From: Polyangium mundeleinium
GTDB taxonomy: Bacteria; Myxococcota_A; Polyangia; Polyangiales; Polyangiaceae
Direction: 5' to 3'
Length of the DNA stretch: 64,000 nt
NCBI RefSeq assembly: GCF_028369105.1
Contig: NZ_JAQNDO010000001.1
Location: 3,589,001 to 3,653,000 of the forward strand
Notes under the pieces: generated by a model
What the model saw: only the letters and a program-made list of their open reading frames with translations
What the model was told of the DNA's origin: nothing
Database searches by the model: none
Program-made: the position numbers and the translations under genes
Shown: in pieces, positions 42,794-51,280 of the stretch
How positions within the stretch are numbered: the stretch's first letter is position 1
Layout: each line of letters begins with the position of its first letter

Positions 42794-43807
42794 GTGACGT
42801 GGCGTCCTGCGGCCCGCTCGCTCCTGGCCCTCGCGGCCTGGATGATGGCGCCGTCCTCGGCGAACGCCGACGAGCTGCTCCATCACCGCCTGGCGTTCGA
42901 GGGGGATCGGTCGTTGCCGCTGTGTGACCAGGCGCTCAAGTTCAAGGCGCTGCTCGTCGAGCGGGTGCCGTTCACGGTCTTCGACCCACCGACGCCCCGT
43001 ACGCTCGTCGTGCGGGTGCGGCGCGCGCCGAACGGCGACAAGACGGCGGACGTCTCCGTCAAGGACGAGGCGGGGCAGGTGCTCGCCACGGACACCCACG
43101 TGTACGAGCCCACGACCGAGTGCTTCGAGGTGCTCTACTGGACGGCGATCGACGCGGCGAAGCTGATGCGCGCGACCGGGACGGTGGCGGCGCCGGAGGA
43201 ACCACCGGCCCCGCCGGCTCCGCCGGAGCCTCCCCCGAGCCCGGCGCCTCCGCCCTCACCGCCGCCCAAGCCTGCCCGCGAGCCCGAGAGATCGGCGCCC
43301 GTGCCGAGCGTCGCGCCGCGGCGGTACTTCCTGGGGGGCGGGGCCTCGGTTGCGTACAACCTCGCGCCGGAGATCGTGGTGGGGCCGCGCTTGTTGTTCG
43401 GGATCGAGCGCGGGGCGTTCGTCGGCGAGGTGGACGCGAGGTGGTTGCCGTTGCTGGAGACGCGGCCGGCTGGCGACACGGCGCTGGAGGTTCACACGAT
43501 GTCCGCCTCTATCGCGGGATGCCTGAAGCGGGACTGGCTGCTCGGGTGCGGCATCCTGATGGGCGGCGCAGCGCGCATCCACATCTTGCACCGCGAGAAC
43601 TACGAGCTGGTGTACGGCGGGTTTTTCGGGGTGGGCATCCGCGGAGCCGTCGAGGCGCCACTGACGACGTCGATCACAGTTCGCATCGATGCGGAGGGGG
43701 TGTGGACACCACGCCCCATCAGCGTTGATGCAGGCTGGTACGGCTTCCCGGAGTTGCTGCCGCTCCACGTGAGCGGCGGAGCCTCTATCGTGTACGCGAT
43801 CAAGTGA
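42794..43807 (+). CDS. Secreted protein with Pro-rich linker and beta-barrel-like C-terminal domain
   Basis: The GTG at 42794 has GGAAGG about eight bases upstream and gives a signal peptide (ARSLLALAAWMMAPSSANAD). The N-terminal domain (residues about 25-120) is beta-rich. It is followed by a Pro/Glu linker (PEEPPAPPAPPEPPPSPAPP) and a C-terminal domain with alternating strands (YFLGGGASVAYNLAPEIVVG, GVGIRGAVEAPLTTSITVRI) that ends YAIK. This resembles outer-membrane barrel-like domains of myxobacterial proteins. It is divergent from the sigma-factor gene, an arrangement often seen for sigma factors and their envelope-protein partners. Confidence 0.7.
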   Translation: MTWRPAARSLLALAAWMMAPSSANADELLHHRLAFEGDRSLPLCDQALKFKALLVERVPFTVFDPPTPRTLVVRVRRAPNGDKTADVSVKDEAGQVLATDTHVYEPTTECFEVLYWTAIDAAKLMRATGTVAAPEEPPAPPAPPEPPPSPAPPPSPPPKPAREPERSAPVPSVAPRRYFLGGGASVAYNLAPEIVVGPRLLFGIERGAFVGEVDARWLPLLETRPAGDTALEVHTMSASIAGCLKRDWLLGCGILMGGAARIHILHRENYELVYGGFFGVGIRGAVEAPLTTSITVRIDAEGVWTPRPISVDAGWYGFPELLPLHVSGGASIVYAIK

Positions 43808-43810
43808 CCG

Positions 43811-45025
43811 TCATGTCGTGACCGCCGGACAGCATACCGTTATGGGTTTGTCAAGGGACAGTTCACCGACGACCTCTCCGCCGCTCGGGATGCAGGTGCC
43901 CTTCGTATAATTGAGGAGCTCGGCTGTCTTCCCACTGAGCGGGGCCCCGGGCATGACGTCGTTGCACGGCGCCGTCATCCCTGCCGTGACCTGTCCGCCT
44001 GTCTGATAGTCGGTGCAGGCAGGCGCGCCGAAGGCGGACCACAACACCGCGCACGTCCCTCCCGTCGACGGGCCGCAGGTGCAAGTCGAGCACTCGCGTT
44101 TGTCCTTCACCACGCCGTAGAGAACATGCCGCTCCCCGGTCCACCCCTCGGGGCAGAGGTGCTCCCCCTCCTTGAAGATACAAGAGGCGTAGTCGTCACC
44201 GGCCGGCCCACAGACCTTCCCGCTTTGCCCAGCGCAGCTCGGCCAGGGCTCGGCGCTCGTACACACCCGGCCGAGGGGGGTTTCCGGTCCGCCGTTCCAG
44301 AACTTGGCAGGGGGCTCGACGGGATCCCCCTTCACGTGCGCCTTGCACGGCTGCTCCTCGATCACCGGAGGCGAGATGGTGATCGACCGGACGCACGGCA
44401 CGCCGCCGCAGAGTGTCGAGGAAAGGATTGCCTTCTCCTGGTTGCAGGTCCCATCCCAGCCAACCGAGGGATCAAAGTTTGTCTTGACACCCCCGCCTGG
44501 GCATGCCTGCGAGTCGACCGTCCACGTCTGCGGCAGCGTGCACGTCCCCTCGGGCTCGTCACAGGAGCACTCGCCACAAAGAAGAGGAGGCGGCGCGGGC
44601 GTGCCCTCGAACGCGACGATCGGCATGTTGCCCGGGCACGGCGGCGGTTCGCGCCAGTCGGAGAAGAACGCTGCGTGCCTCCAGTCTTCGGGGGACTCGG
44701 GAACGCAGACGCCGTCCGCGCAGAGGGACATGCCGCCATCCTCTTCGCCTCCGTCCGCGCCTCCGTCCGAGCACCTCGGCGGCCGTGGTGGCGGGCCGTC
44801 GCATGCGTTCGGGCACTCCCACGGGATCGGTTTGGGCTTGTTGTACCCTGGAAAGTCCGGGTCCGGGCACGCCTCGGGGAGAGGACAGGGGCAGCAATAG
44901 GGGTCGTAGGCGACTTCACGGGGGCAGTCCGCGAGGTTGCCGTTCTCCCCGCAGCCGAGGAAGCCAACCCCCGCACCCATCCCTGCGAACACCAGCAGAA
45001 CACCGAAGCGGATAAAATTTCGCAT
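43811..45025 (-). CDS. Cys-rich lipoprotein
   Basis: The start at 45025 has AAGGAG six bases upstream and gives MRNFIRFGVLLVFAGMGAGV then GFLGC, a lipobox. The 404-residue mature protein is Pro/Gly/Cys-rich with many CxC and CxxC pairs (CCPCPLPEACPD, CGECSCDEPEGTC, CSTCTCGPSTGGTC). This implies a highly disulphide-bonded surface protein. No family is recognised. It is the last gene of a three-gene run on this strand. Related proteins are frequent in myxobacteria and are of unknown function. Confidence 0.7.
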   Translation of the reverse strand: MRNFIRFGVLLVFAGMGAGVGFLGCGENGNLADCPREVAYDPYCCPCPLPEACPDPDFPGYNKPKPIPWECPNACDGPPPRPPRCSDGGADGGEEDGGMSLCADGVCVPESPEDWRHAAFFSDWREPPPCPGNMPIVAFEGTPAPPPLLCGECSCDEPEGTCTLPQTWTVDSQACPGGGVKTNFDPSVGWDGTCNQEKAILSSTLCGGVPCVRSITISPPVIEEQPCKAHVKGDPVEPPAKFWNGGPETPLGRVCTSAEPWPSCAGQSGKVCGPAGDDYASCIFKEGEHLCPEGWTGERHVLYGVVKDKRECSTCTCGPSTGGTCAVLWSAFGAPACTDYQTGGQVTAGMTAPCNDVMPGAPLSGKTAELLNYTKGTCIPSGGEVVGELSLDKPITVCCPAVTT

Positions 45026-45038
45026 GTACGTCTCCTTC

Positions 45039-45605
45039 TTATTGGGTTGACTCCGCTGGAGGTTTCCCACCGAGGTCCCGGACCACCTGGAGCTCCGACG
45101 GCCCCACGCGCACCGCCGCCGATGCGGAAGAAGCCGGCGAAATCCGGACGATGATGGGCTTGCCGGATCGGGGTGGGCTCTTCACCGGCGAGGCAGAGGG
45201 CGCAGAACTCGCGCTCGCGCTCGCACTCGGACTTGGCGCGACGGGCTCCGGCAACGCGTTCAGCGCATCACACGACCACGCGCCGAAGAGCACATGCGCG
45301 CGGCTGCAACGGACGTCGACGGTGCCGCCGGTCGTGTTGACCTGGAGCGTGTGCGCCCACGGCACACGCTCCCACTTCATCGGCACCGCCTCGCACCCGC
45401 GAGGTTGCCCCATGCAGGCGGTTTCACTCGCCAACCGATCGACCTCGATCGTCGAGGCGAACACGTTCACGATGCCGAGGATGGTCGCCGTGCAGAAGAG
45501 CCCTCCAAGGAGGAGCTCGATCCAGAAGACGACCCAGGCAGACGTTCCGTTTATCTGCACGCGTACATGTGGTTGTTGTTGCTGCTCTTTCATCACGACC
45601 CCCAT
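45039..45605 (-). CDS. Single-pass membrane protein
   Basis: The 188-residue protein has one membrane helix (WVVFWIELLLGGLFCTATIL) at about 24-48, a periplasmic part with several Cys (ACMGQPRGC, VRCSR, WSCDAL), and a Ser/Ala/Pro-rich stretch before the C terminus. The ATG at 45605 shares one base with the stop of the lipoprotein gene upstream (TGATG), so the start is supported by coupling. The family is not recognised. It probably works with its two operon partners at the cell envelope. Confidence 0.65.
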   Translation of the reverse strand: MGVVMKEQQQQPHVRVQINGTSAWVVFWIELLLGGLFCTATILGIVNVFASTIEVDRLASETACMGQPRGCEAVPMKWERVPWAHTLQVNTTGGTVDVRCSRAHVLFGAWSCDALNALPEPVAPSPSASASASSAPSASPVKSPPRSGKPIIVRISPASSASAAVRVGPSELQVVRDLGGKPPAESTQ

Positions 45606-46000
45606 CAGCGCGAGCAGGCGTCACGCCTGTCCGCCTCGAAATACGTCAGGACACAACACAACGTGATCTCGCTCTGCGGCGCGCCGTTCTCGTCGAGCTC
45701 CACCGTCGGCGGGCCGTTTGGCTCGTACGTACAGGAGGCATTCCGCTGCGGCGCGACGGGAATGAGCCCGCGGATGGGCCATCCCCTCGGACAAGCATGG
45801 ACGCCAGGCCGCCGTACGCACCGCATAGCTTCGTCCGGCAGCCGTAGGTGAGGGCCGAAGGTCCTCGCGACCTGTCTCGGCGCGTGAAGGATCGCCTCTT
45901 CTTCGCGGCTCGGCGCGCACGCGGCGACCACGAGGAGCGGCACGAGGAAGAGGGCTGTGAGACACGGAAGCAACCTCGAGGAGAGTGCTGATGAAACCAT
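45605..46000 (-). CDS. Small lipoprotein
   Basis: The 131-residue product starts with a lipoprotein signal (MVSSALSSRLLPCLTALFLV, then PLLVVAAC). The mature part has Cys at CVRRPGVHACPRGW, ASCTYEPNG and TLCCVLTYFE. It is the first gene of an operon with the membrane protein and the Cys-rich lipoprotein; the promoter must lie in the 192 bp before the divergent STAND gene. The family is not recognised. Confidence 0.65.
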   Translation of the reverse strand: MVSSALSSRLLPCLTALFLVPLLVVAACAPSREEEAILHAPRQVARTFGPHLRLPDEAMRCVRRPGVHACPRGWPIRGLIPVAPQRNASCTYEPNGPPTVELDENGAPQSEITLCCVLTYFEADRRDACSR

Positions 46001-46192
46001 GTTCCAGGTCAAACTCGTACCCAGAAAAACCCGCCTCCGCAATCCGTTTCTGATGCACGTTGCATTTGTCCCGGACCCTCCGACAAACTCCCACATCCCC
46101 CGCGGCCCGCCACGCCCCCGCCGCCCACCGGGATCGCCCCTCTCGCCTCCCGCCCCGGATGTGCTCTCCCGCCCGCCGCGCGCGGGGCCTTC

Positions 46193-49100
46193 ATGCCGCG
46201 CCCCACTTCCGCTAGGCTCGACACCACGGTGTCCTCTCCGCTCCTCGTCCTCCACCTCTCGGACCTGCATTTCGGCCCGCATGGTCGCTTCGGGGGCCAG
46301 GACGGCGAGCGGCTCGCTTCGCGTTTCGCCGCGGCGATCGACGCCGCGCGGGAGGAGCAGGGCATTCGGCAGGGCGTGGGGCTCGTCGTGGTCACGGGCG
46401 ACATCGCCGAGGCCGCGCGCAAGAACGAATACGAGGCCGCGCTCGGGTTTTTTGGGCACCTCGACGCCGAGCTCCGCGTGCCGCGGGATCGGTTCGTGTT
46501 CGTCCCCGGAAACCACGACGTCTCCTGGGCCGAGACACGCAAGGTACAGATCGAGCAGGACGACGAGGGCTTCGACGAGGCCGAGCTCGAGCGCCGCCTC
46601 GACCTCGTGCGCCTCGCGCGCTTCGAGGCGTTCGTCGCGGCGTTCCACGGCCGCCCGCGCGCCGAGCTGCCGAACGTGACCTCGATCGGCCACGGCGCCG
46701 TCGTGCACCATTTCGCCCTGCCGGACGGCGGGATCGCCGTCGCCGCGCTGAACTCGTGCGAGCGCGAGTCCCACGCGCGCCAGGGCGGCTCGTTCGGGGA
46801 GGCGCAAGCCCAGCGCTTGCTCGATCATCTGCGCGGGTTGCCGCCGTCGTGGATGTCGATCCTCGCCGTGCACCACAACCCGATCACGCCGGTGCCCGAG
46901 GCCGTGGCGAGCTGGGTGGAATGGCTGCGGGGCCACCCTGGGCCACTCAAGCCCGAGACGATCGAGCATTTCGCCGCCGACGCGGCCGGCTTCGAAGGCA
47001 AGGAGCGCCTGCGCGCCGTGACCGAGGACGCGCGCGTCTCGGTGGTGCTGCACGGGCATCACCACGGCGCCGATGCCCACGCGTTCCCCTTCCGGCGCGG
47101 GGAGAAGGGGCACACGCTGGTGCTCTCGTCCGGAAGCTGGGGGCTCTCGCCCGAGAAGCTGCCCGAGAGCCAGCCCGCCATGGTGCACCTCCTGGAGCTC
47201 GATCCAGCGCGGCGGCAAGCGCGGTCGATCCTGCGGATCTACGCGCCCCGCGCCCGCGCCGAGGGGCAGGTCGAGCCGGGGACGTTCGCCGTGGATCCGG
47301 CGAGCCCACGCGGCGCCACGCTCGATCTGTACGTGCCGAAAGGGTTTGGCGAGGAGACACAGGCCGCGGCTGCGTTCGAGGGGGCCGAGGTCGTGGCGTT
47401 CGTCGAGGCGTATCGACGGCGGTTCGGGGCGCGGTACGTGCGCTGGGACCTCGGCGGCGTGGGCGTGACGCAGCCGAGCGGGGGCGGGCCGCCCGTGGAG
47501 GCGCGGCTCGACGAGATGTTCGTGCCGCCGCGGCTCGGGGCGAATACGGATCCGGGGCGGCTCGACGAGGGGGCGCCGCTCGATCCGTTCGCGCTCGTCA
47601 CGCGGGCAGCGCCGCTCGTGATTCGTGGGCCGGCCGGCTGCGGAAAGACCACGATCCTGCGCCATTGTTTTCGCAAGCTGCTCGCCGAGGGAGGCAAGAC
47701 GTGTGTCCCGTTTCTGATCGAGCTGCGTGAGCTCGGGCGCGCCTGGGAGCGCGCCACGCCGAGCGAGCGGACGCTCGAAGCCTACCTCGCCGCGCGCCTC
47801 GCCGAGGTGCGGGGGCAAGACGAACGGAGGACGCTGGCGGCGCTTTTTGACGCGCCCACGGGGCCGCGGCCGATTTTGCTCGTCGACGGCTGGGACGAGC
47901 TCGGGGATCTCGGCAATGAGGTGCGCGAGAAATTGATGGGGCTGCTCCATACGTCGCCGCGGGTGCTCGCGGTCGTGACGAGCCGGCCTTATGGCGAGAG
48001 CCGGCCTTCGAGCGCCGAGGGGTTCGACGTGCTCGACGTGCAGCCGCTCGCGGACGAGGAAATCGCCACGTTCGCGGCGCGGTTCCACCGGCGCGTGCAC
48101 GGCGAGGACGAGGCGGCCGCCCGCGCGGCGAGCGAGCGCTTTTTATGGGCCGTCGCGGCGAGCGCGGAGGCCCAGGCGCTCGCGCGGACGGCGCTCTTGC
48201 TCGTGATGATGCTCTTCGTGCACCGGTCGAGGCCGCTGCCGGACAAACGGCACGAGCTGTATCGCGTCTGCCTCGACAACCTGCTTTCGGCGCGACCGCG
48301 GGCGAAGGAGGTGGAGGGGGCGCGGGCGCCTTCGGCGATGTTTCGGCCCGACGACGCGGCCGAGCGGATGCGCGCGGTCGCCGAGCTCGCGCACGGGATG
48401 CAGCAGAACGGATACCAGGAGCAGGGCCGGAGCGCGATCGTGCGCACGGAGGAGGAGCTCTGCGACCTCTTGCCGCGGCGGTATTCGAGCGAGCAGCGCC
48501 GCGGGTTTCTCGCGTGGCTCGTGTCGGCGGCGGGCGTGCTCGTGGATCGGGCGGACGGGACGTTCTCCTTTGCGCACCTGAGCTTCCAGGAATACCTCGT
48601 GGCGCATCATTGGGCCGCGGTGCTGGAGGGGCACCCCGCGCGGCTCGGGGTTTGCCGGACGTATTTGCGGCAGCTCGCGTTCTGGGAGACGCTCCGGCTC
48701 TGGGCGGCCATCGTGGAGGACCGGAACCCGGAGCACCTTTCGGCCCTGCTCGCGGACCTGATGGGCGGGTGGGAGGCCGACGGGTTTTGGCTCGCGGGGG
48801 TCATGTTCGCCGACGGGCTCGGCGAGGAGCAATTCGAGGCGTGGTGCGCGCTCCTGCCCGAGCGGTTCCACGTGCACGAGCAGGTGCGCGCGTCCGCGGC
48901 GGCGCGGGCCTGGGCGACGAGCCAGCAGGAGGGGCGGCGGCAGCGGCTCGCAGCAGCGTGGCCCGAGATCGCGTCGCGGACGCGCTGGCTTCCCGGGGTG
49001 ATCGCGGCGCGGTGGTGGCAGGAGGCGCGGCTCGGGCGGGAGGAGGCGGAGCCGCCGGCGATGTCGCGGCTCCTCTCGGCGGCGGGGGAGGGGCAAGGCG

Positions 49101-50074
49101 TGGCGCGCGGCCGGGCGCTCGGCGGATCGAGCCCGGTTTGGCCGGGTGATCCCCCGGAGCTCTCGTTGCTGCATTTGTGGCCCGGTCCGCGCGGGCCCGC
49201 GGCGGCGCGGCTGCAAACGTTGATTTCGCTCGGAGGGCGGCGCGAGCACCTCGGGCGCGCGGCGCGGCGGGTGCTCGTGCCGGAGCGGGAGGAGCGGGAT
49301 CTGGCGCGGCAGATGGCGCGATCGCTCGCGCGGTCGTGGGCGCGGGAGGCGGGGCACGACGACTGGGTGCGGACGTGGGCGCTCGATCTGGCGCGGGATT
49401 GGGCGATGGATCTGTCGCGCTCGTGGGCGCGGGAATGGGCGCGGGATTTCGCGCTGGATCTGGCGCGATACTGGGCGCGGTATCTGGCGCGATACTGGAC
49501 GCGGGATCTGGCGCGGGACTGGGCGTTTGATCTGTCGCGTTACTGGGCCCGGGACTGGGCGCAGGACTGGGTGTTCGACATGGCCGTGGTATGGGCGGAC
49601 GAGCTCGCCTTGCCGGAAGAGCCGTGGACGCTCGATTTCGTGGCCGTGGAGCTCGCGGGCATCGGCCGGGCCGGGACGCGCGCGGTGCTCGCCTTTTCGG
49701 AGCCGAAGGATCCGCTCTTGCGGCTCTTCCACGAGGCTTGCCGTCTTTCGTTGCGCCCGCGCTCTGCGTCGGCCCCGTTTCTCCGCGCGCTCGCCGAGAT
49801 GCCCGAAGGAATCGATCCGCTCTGGCCTGCGCTCGCGCGGCACGTGGCGCGTCTCTCCACGCCCGAGGACGAGAGGCTTTTGTGTGACCTCGCCGAGCAC
49901 CCGGAGAGCCGGGGAAAGCCGCTCTCCTGGGGCCTCAGGTATTACGTGCGGGGGGACCTCGTGCTCGACGACGGGACGGAGGTGCGGCTCGACGAGCTCT
50001 GCGACGAGGCGGGGATCGCGCGTCTGCCGTGGCTCACGCCCATGCCGGACGAGCTCGAGGTCGAGTTCGATTGA
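46193..50074 (+). CDS. Metallophosphoesterase-NACHT STAND protein (NLR-like)
   Basis: The 1293-residue protein is a fusion. Residues about 15-345 are a calcineurin-like metallophosphoesterase with the metal-binding motifs DLH (24-26), TGDIAE, PGNHD, HHNP and HGHHHG all present. An AAA-type NACHT module follows: Walker A GPAGCGKTT near 479, Walker B ILLVDGWDE near 565, TSRPYGE (sensor), and FSFAHLSFQEYLVAHHW (winged-helix end typical of NACHT). The C-terminal part is helical and contains a W/L-A-R repeat at about 1035-1139. STAND proteins sense a ligand through the C-terminal region, oligomerise and activate the N-terminal effector. Here that would be a phosphodiesterase or nuclease. An antiphage role is inference. 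It stands alone between unrelated genes. A GTG at 46229 is an alternative start. Confidence 0.85.
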   Translation: MPRPTSARLDTTVSSPLLVLHLSDLHFGPHGRFGGQDGERLASRFAAAIDAAREEQGIRQGVGLVVVTGDIAEAARKNEYEAALGFFGHLDAELRVPRDRFVFVPGNHDVSWAETRKVQIEQDDEGFDEAELERRLDLVRLARFEAFVAAFHGRPRAELPNVTSIGHGAVVHHFALPDGGIAVAALNSCERESHARQGGSFGEAQAQRLLDHLRGLPPSWMSILAVHHNPITPVPEAVASWVEWLRGHPGPLKPETIEHFAADAAGFEGKERLRAVTEDARVSVVLHGHHHGADAHAFPFRRGEKGHTLVLSSGSWGLSPEKLPESQPAMVHLLELDPARRQARSILRIYAPRARAEGQVEPGTFAVDPASPRGATLDLYVPKGFGEETQAAAAFEGAEVVAFVEAYRRRFGARYVRWDLGGVGVTQPSGGGPPVEARLDEMFVPPRLGANTDPGRLDEGAPLDPFALVTRAAPLVIRGPAGCGKTTILRHCFRKLLAEGGKTCVPFLIELRELGRAWERATPSERTLEAYLAARLAEVRGQDERRTLAALFDAPTGPRPILLVDGWDELGDLGNEVREKLMGLLHTSPRVLAVVTSRPYGESRPSSAEGFDVLDVQPLADEEIATFAARFHRRVHGEDEAAARAASERFLWAVAASAEAQALARTALLLVMMLFVHRSRPLPDKRHELYRVCLDNLLSARPRAKEVEGARAPSAMFRPDDAAERMRAVAELAHGMQQNGYQEQGRSAIVRTEEELCDLLPRRYSSEQRRGFLAWLVSAAGVLVDRADGTFSFAHLSFQEYLVAHHWAAVLEGHPARLGVCRTYLRQLAFWETLRLWAAIVEDRNPEHLSALLADLMGGWEADGFWLAGVMFADGLGEEQFEAWCALLPERFHVHEQVRASAAARAWATSQQEGRRQRLAAAWPEIASRTRWLPGVIAARWWQEARLGREEAEPPAMSRLLSAAGEGQGVARGRALGGSSPVWPGDPPELSLLHLWPGPRGPAAARLQTLISLGGRREHLGRAARRVLVPEREERDLARQMARSLARSWAREAGHDDWVRTWALDLARDWAMDLSRSWAREWARDFALDLARYWARYLARYWTRDLARDWAFDLSRYWARDWAQDWVFDMAVVWADELALPEEPWTLDFVAVELAGIGRAGTRAVLAFSEPKDPLLRLFHEACRLSLRPRSASAPFLRALAEMPEGIDPLWPALARHVARLSTPEDERLLCDLAEHPESRGKPLSWGLRYYVRGDLVLDDGTEVRLDELCDEAGIARLPWLTPMPDELEVEFD
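49297..49608 (+). repeat. W/L-A-R short-period coding repeat in the STAND gene
   Basis: The protein runs as near-repeats of eight residues, such as DLARDWAM, DLSRSWAR, DLARYWAR, YLARYWTR, DLARDWAF. Trp or Leu appears every fourth residue, with Arg and Asp between. At DNA level units of about 24 bp (GGCGCGGGAT, GGATCTGGCGCG) recur, so the array can expand or contract by recombination. Such a surface is a good candidate for the sensor of the STAND protein. Confidence 0.8.
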
Positions 50075-50077
50075 GGG

Positions 50078-51280
50078 TCATTGCCGCGCGACGCGGCCTG
50101 CAAGGAAGCAGGCCACGCCGCAGGCGGCCATGACGCCCGCCATCGGGCGCATCGAGCCGTCGTTCAAGAGGCCCACGAGGGACGACGCGAAGGCCGCGAT
50201 CCCGAATTGAATCGAGCCGAGCACGGCGGAGGCGATCCCCGCGCGGCTGCCTTGCTCCTCCATCGCGAGCGCGGTCGCGTTCGGCCCGATGTAGCCGAGG
50301 CACGACATGAATCCAAAGAGGGACACGGCCACCGCGGGCAAACCGCCGGCGCCGGTCAGCGCGATGGCAACCAGGACCGCGCCCATCACGGCGAGCATGA
50401 CCGCCCCGCGCGCGAGCAAGTGCCCCGGCGCGAAGCGCGCGAGGAGCCGGTGGTTCACCTGGGACGAGGCGATGAAGCCGAGCGCGTTCGCCCCGAAAAA
50501 CCAGCCGTAGCGCTGGGGTGAGACGTGGAAGAGGTCGATCAGGACGAAAGGCGAGCCGGAGATGTACGCGAACATGCCCGCCTGCGAGAAGGCGCCCGTG
50601 AGCGTGTGCGCGACGAACGCGCGGTGGCCGAGGAGCGCGCGGACGTTGCGGGCGAGGGTACCGAGCTCGATGGTGATCCGCGTGGTCGAGGTCTCGGGCA
50701 GGGCGGTGGCCATGAGCGCGAGGCAGGCGGCGCCGAGGACGGTGAGGACGGCAAAAATGGTCCTCCAGCCCGCGAGGGCCAGCGTGAAGCCGCCGAGCAG
50801 CGGCGCCAGGATGGGCGCCGCGCCCATGACCAGGATGAGCATGGAGAGCAGCCGGGCCGCCGCCGGACCGACATAAAGATCCCGGACCACGGCGCGCATG
50901 ATCACGGGCCCGGCGGCGCCGCCGAGCGCTTGCAGGAATCGGAGCGCGATGAGCGTCTCGACATTCGGCGCGAGCGAGCATCCGGCGGATGCGAGCACGT
51001 AGAGCGTGAGGCCGAAGTAGAGCGGGCGCTTGCGGCCGAAGCGGTCCGTGACCGGGCCATAAGCGAGCTGGCCGATCCCGAGGCCCGCGAAATACGCCGC
51101 GAGCGTGAGCTGTACGCTCGACGCGGTGGTCCCGAGATCCCGCTCGATCGAGGGCAAGCTCGGCAGGTACATGTCGATCGAGAGCGGGCCGAGCGCCGCG
51201 AGCGCGCCGAGGATGAGCGCGAGCAAGCCGGGCCGATCACGATACGGGGCACGAGCGTCGGAGGTGAGGGGGATCGTCAT
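50078..51280 (-). CDS. MFS drug-resistance transporter, Bcr/CflA family
   Basis: The 400-residue protein has twelve predicted membrane helices. Family markers are ALGPLSIDMYLPSLPSIERD in helix 1, the cytoplasmic loop GPVTDRFGRKRPLYFGL (MFS motif A), and RFLQALGGAAGPVIMRAVVR with the Arg/Asp DLY that follow in helix 4-5. Members export bicyclomycin, chloramphenicol or sulfonamides by proton antiport. The stop is three bases from that of the convergent STAND gene. The ATG is directly next to the stop of the following fusion gene on the same strand. Confidence 0.9.
   Translation of the reverse strand: MTIPLTSDARAPYRDRPGLLALILGALAALGPLSIDMYLPSLPSIERDLGTTASSVQLTLAAYFAGLGIGQLAYGPVTDRFGRKRPLYFGLTLYVLASAGCSLAPNVETLIALRFLQALGGAAGPVIMRAVVRDLYVGPAAARLLSMLILVMGAAPILAPLLGGFTLALAGWRTIFAVLTVLGAACLALMATALPETSTTRITIELGTLARNVRALLGHRAFVAHTLTGAFSQAGMFAYISGSPFVLIDLFHVSPQRYGWFFGANALGFIASSQVNHRLLARFAPGHLLARGAVMLAVMGAVLVAIALTGAGGLPAVAVSLFGFMSCLGYIGPNATALAMEEQGSRAGIASAVLGSIQFGIAAFASSLVGLLNDGSMRPMAGVMAACGVACFLAGRVARQ

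Noticed and set aside
45605..49900. Long minus-strand frames opposite the STAND gene
   Set aside because: Only the last 131 codons of the first frame (45605-46000) have a signal peptide and sensible sequence. The rest are shadows of the plus-strand gene, whose motifs are complete.
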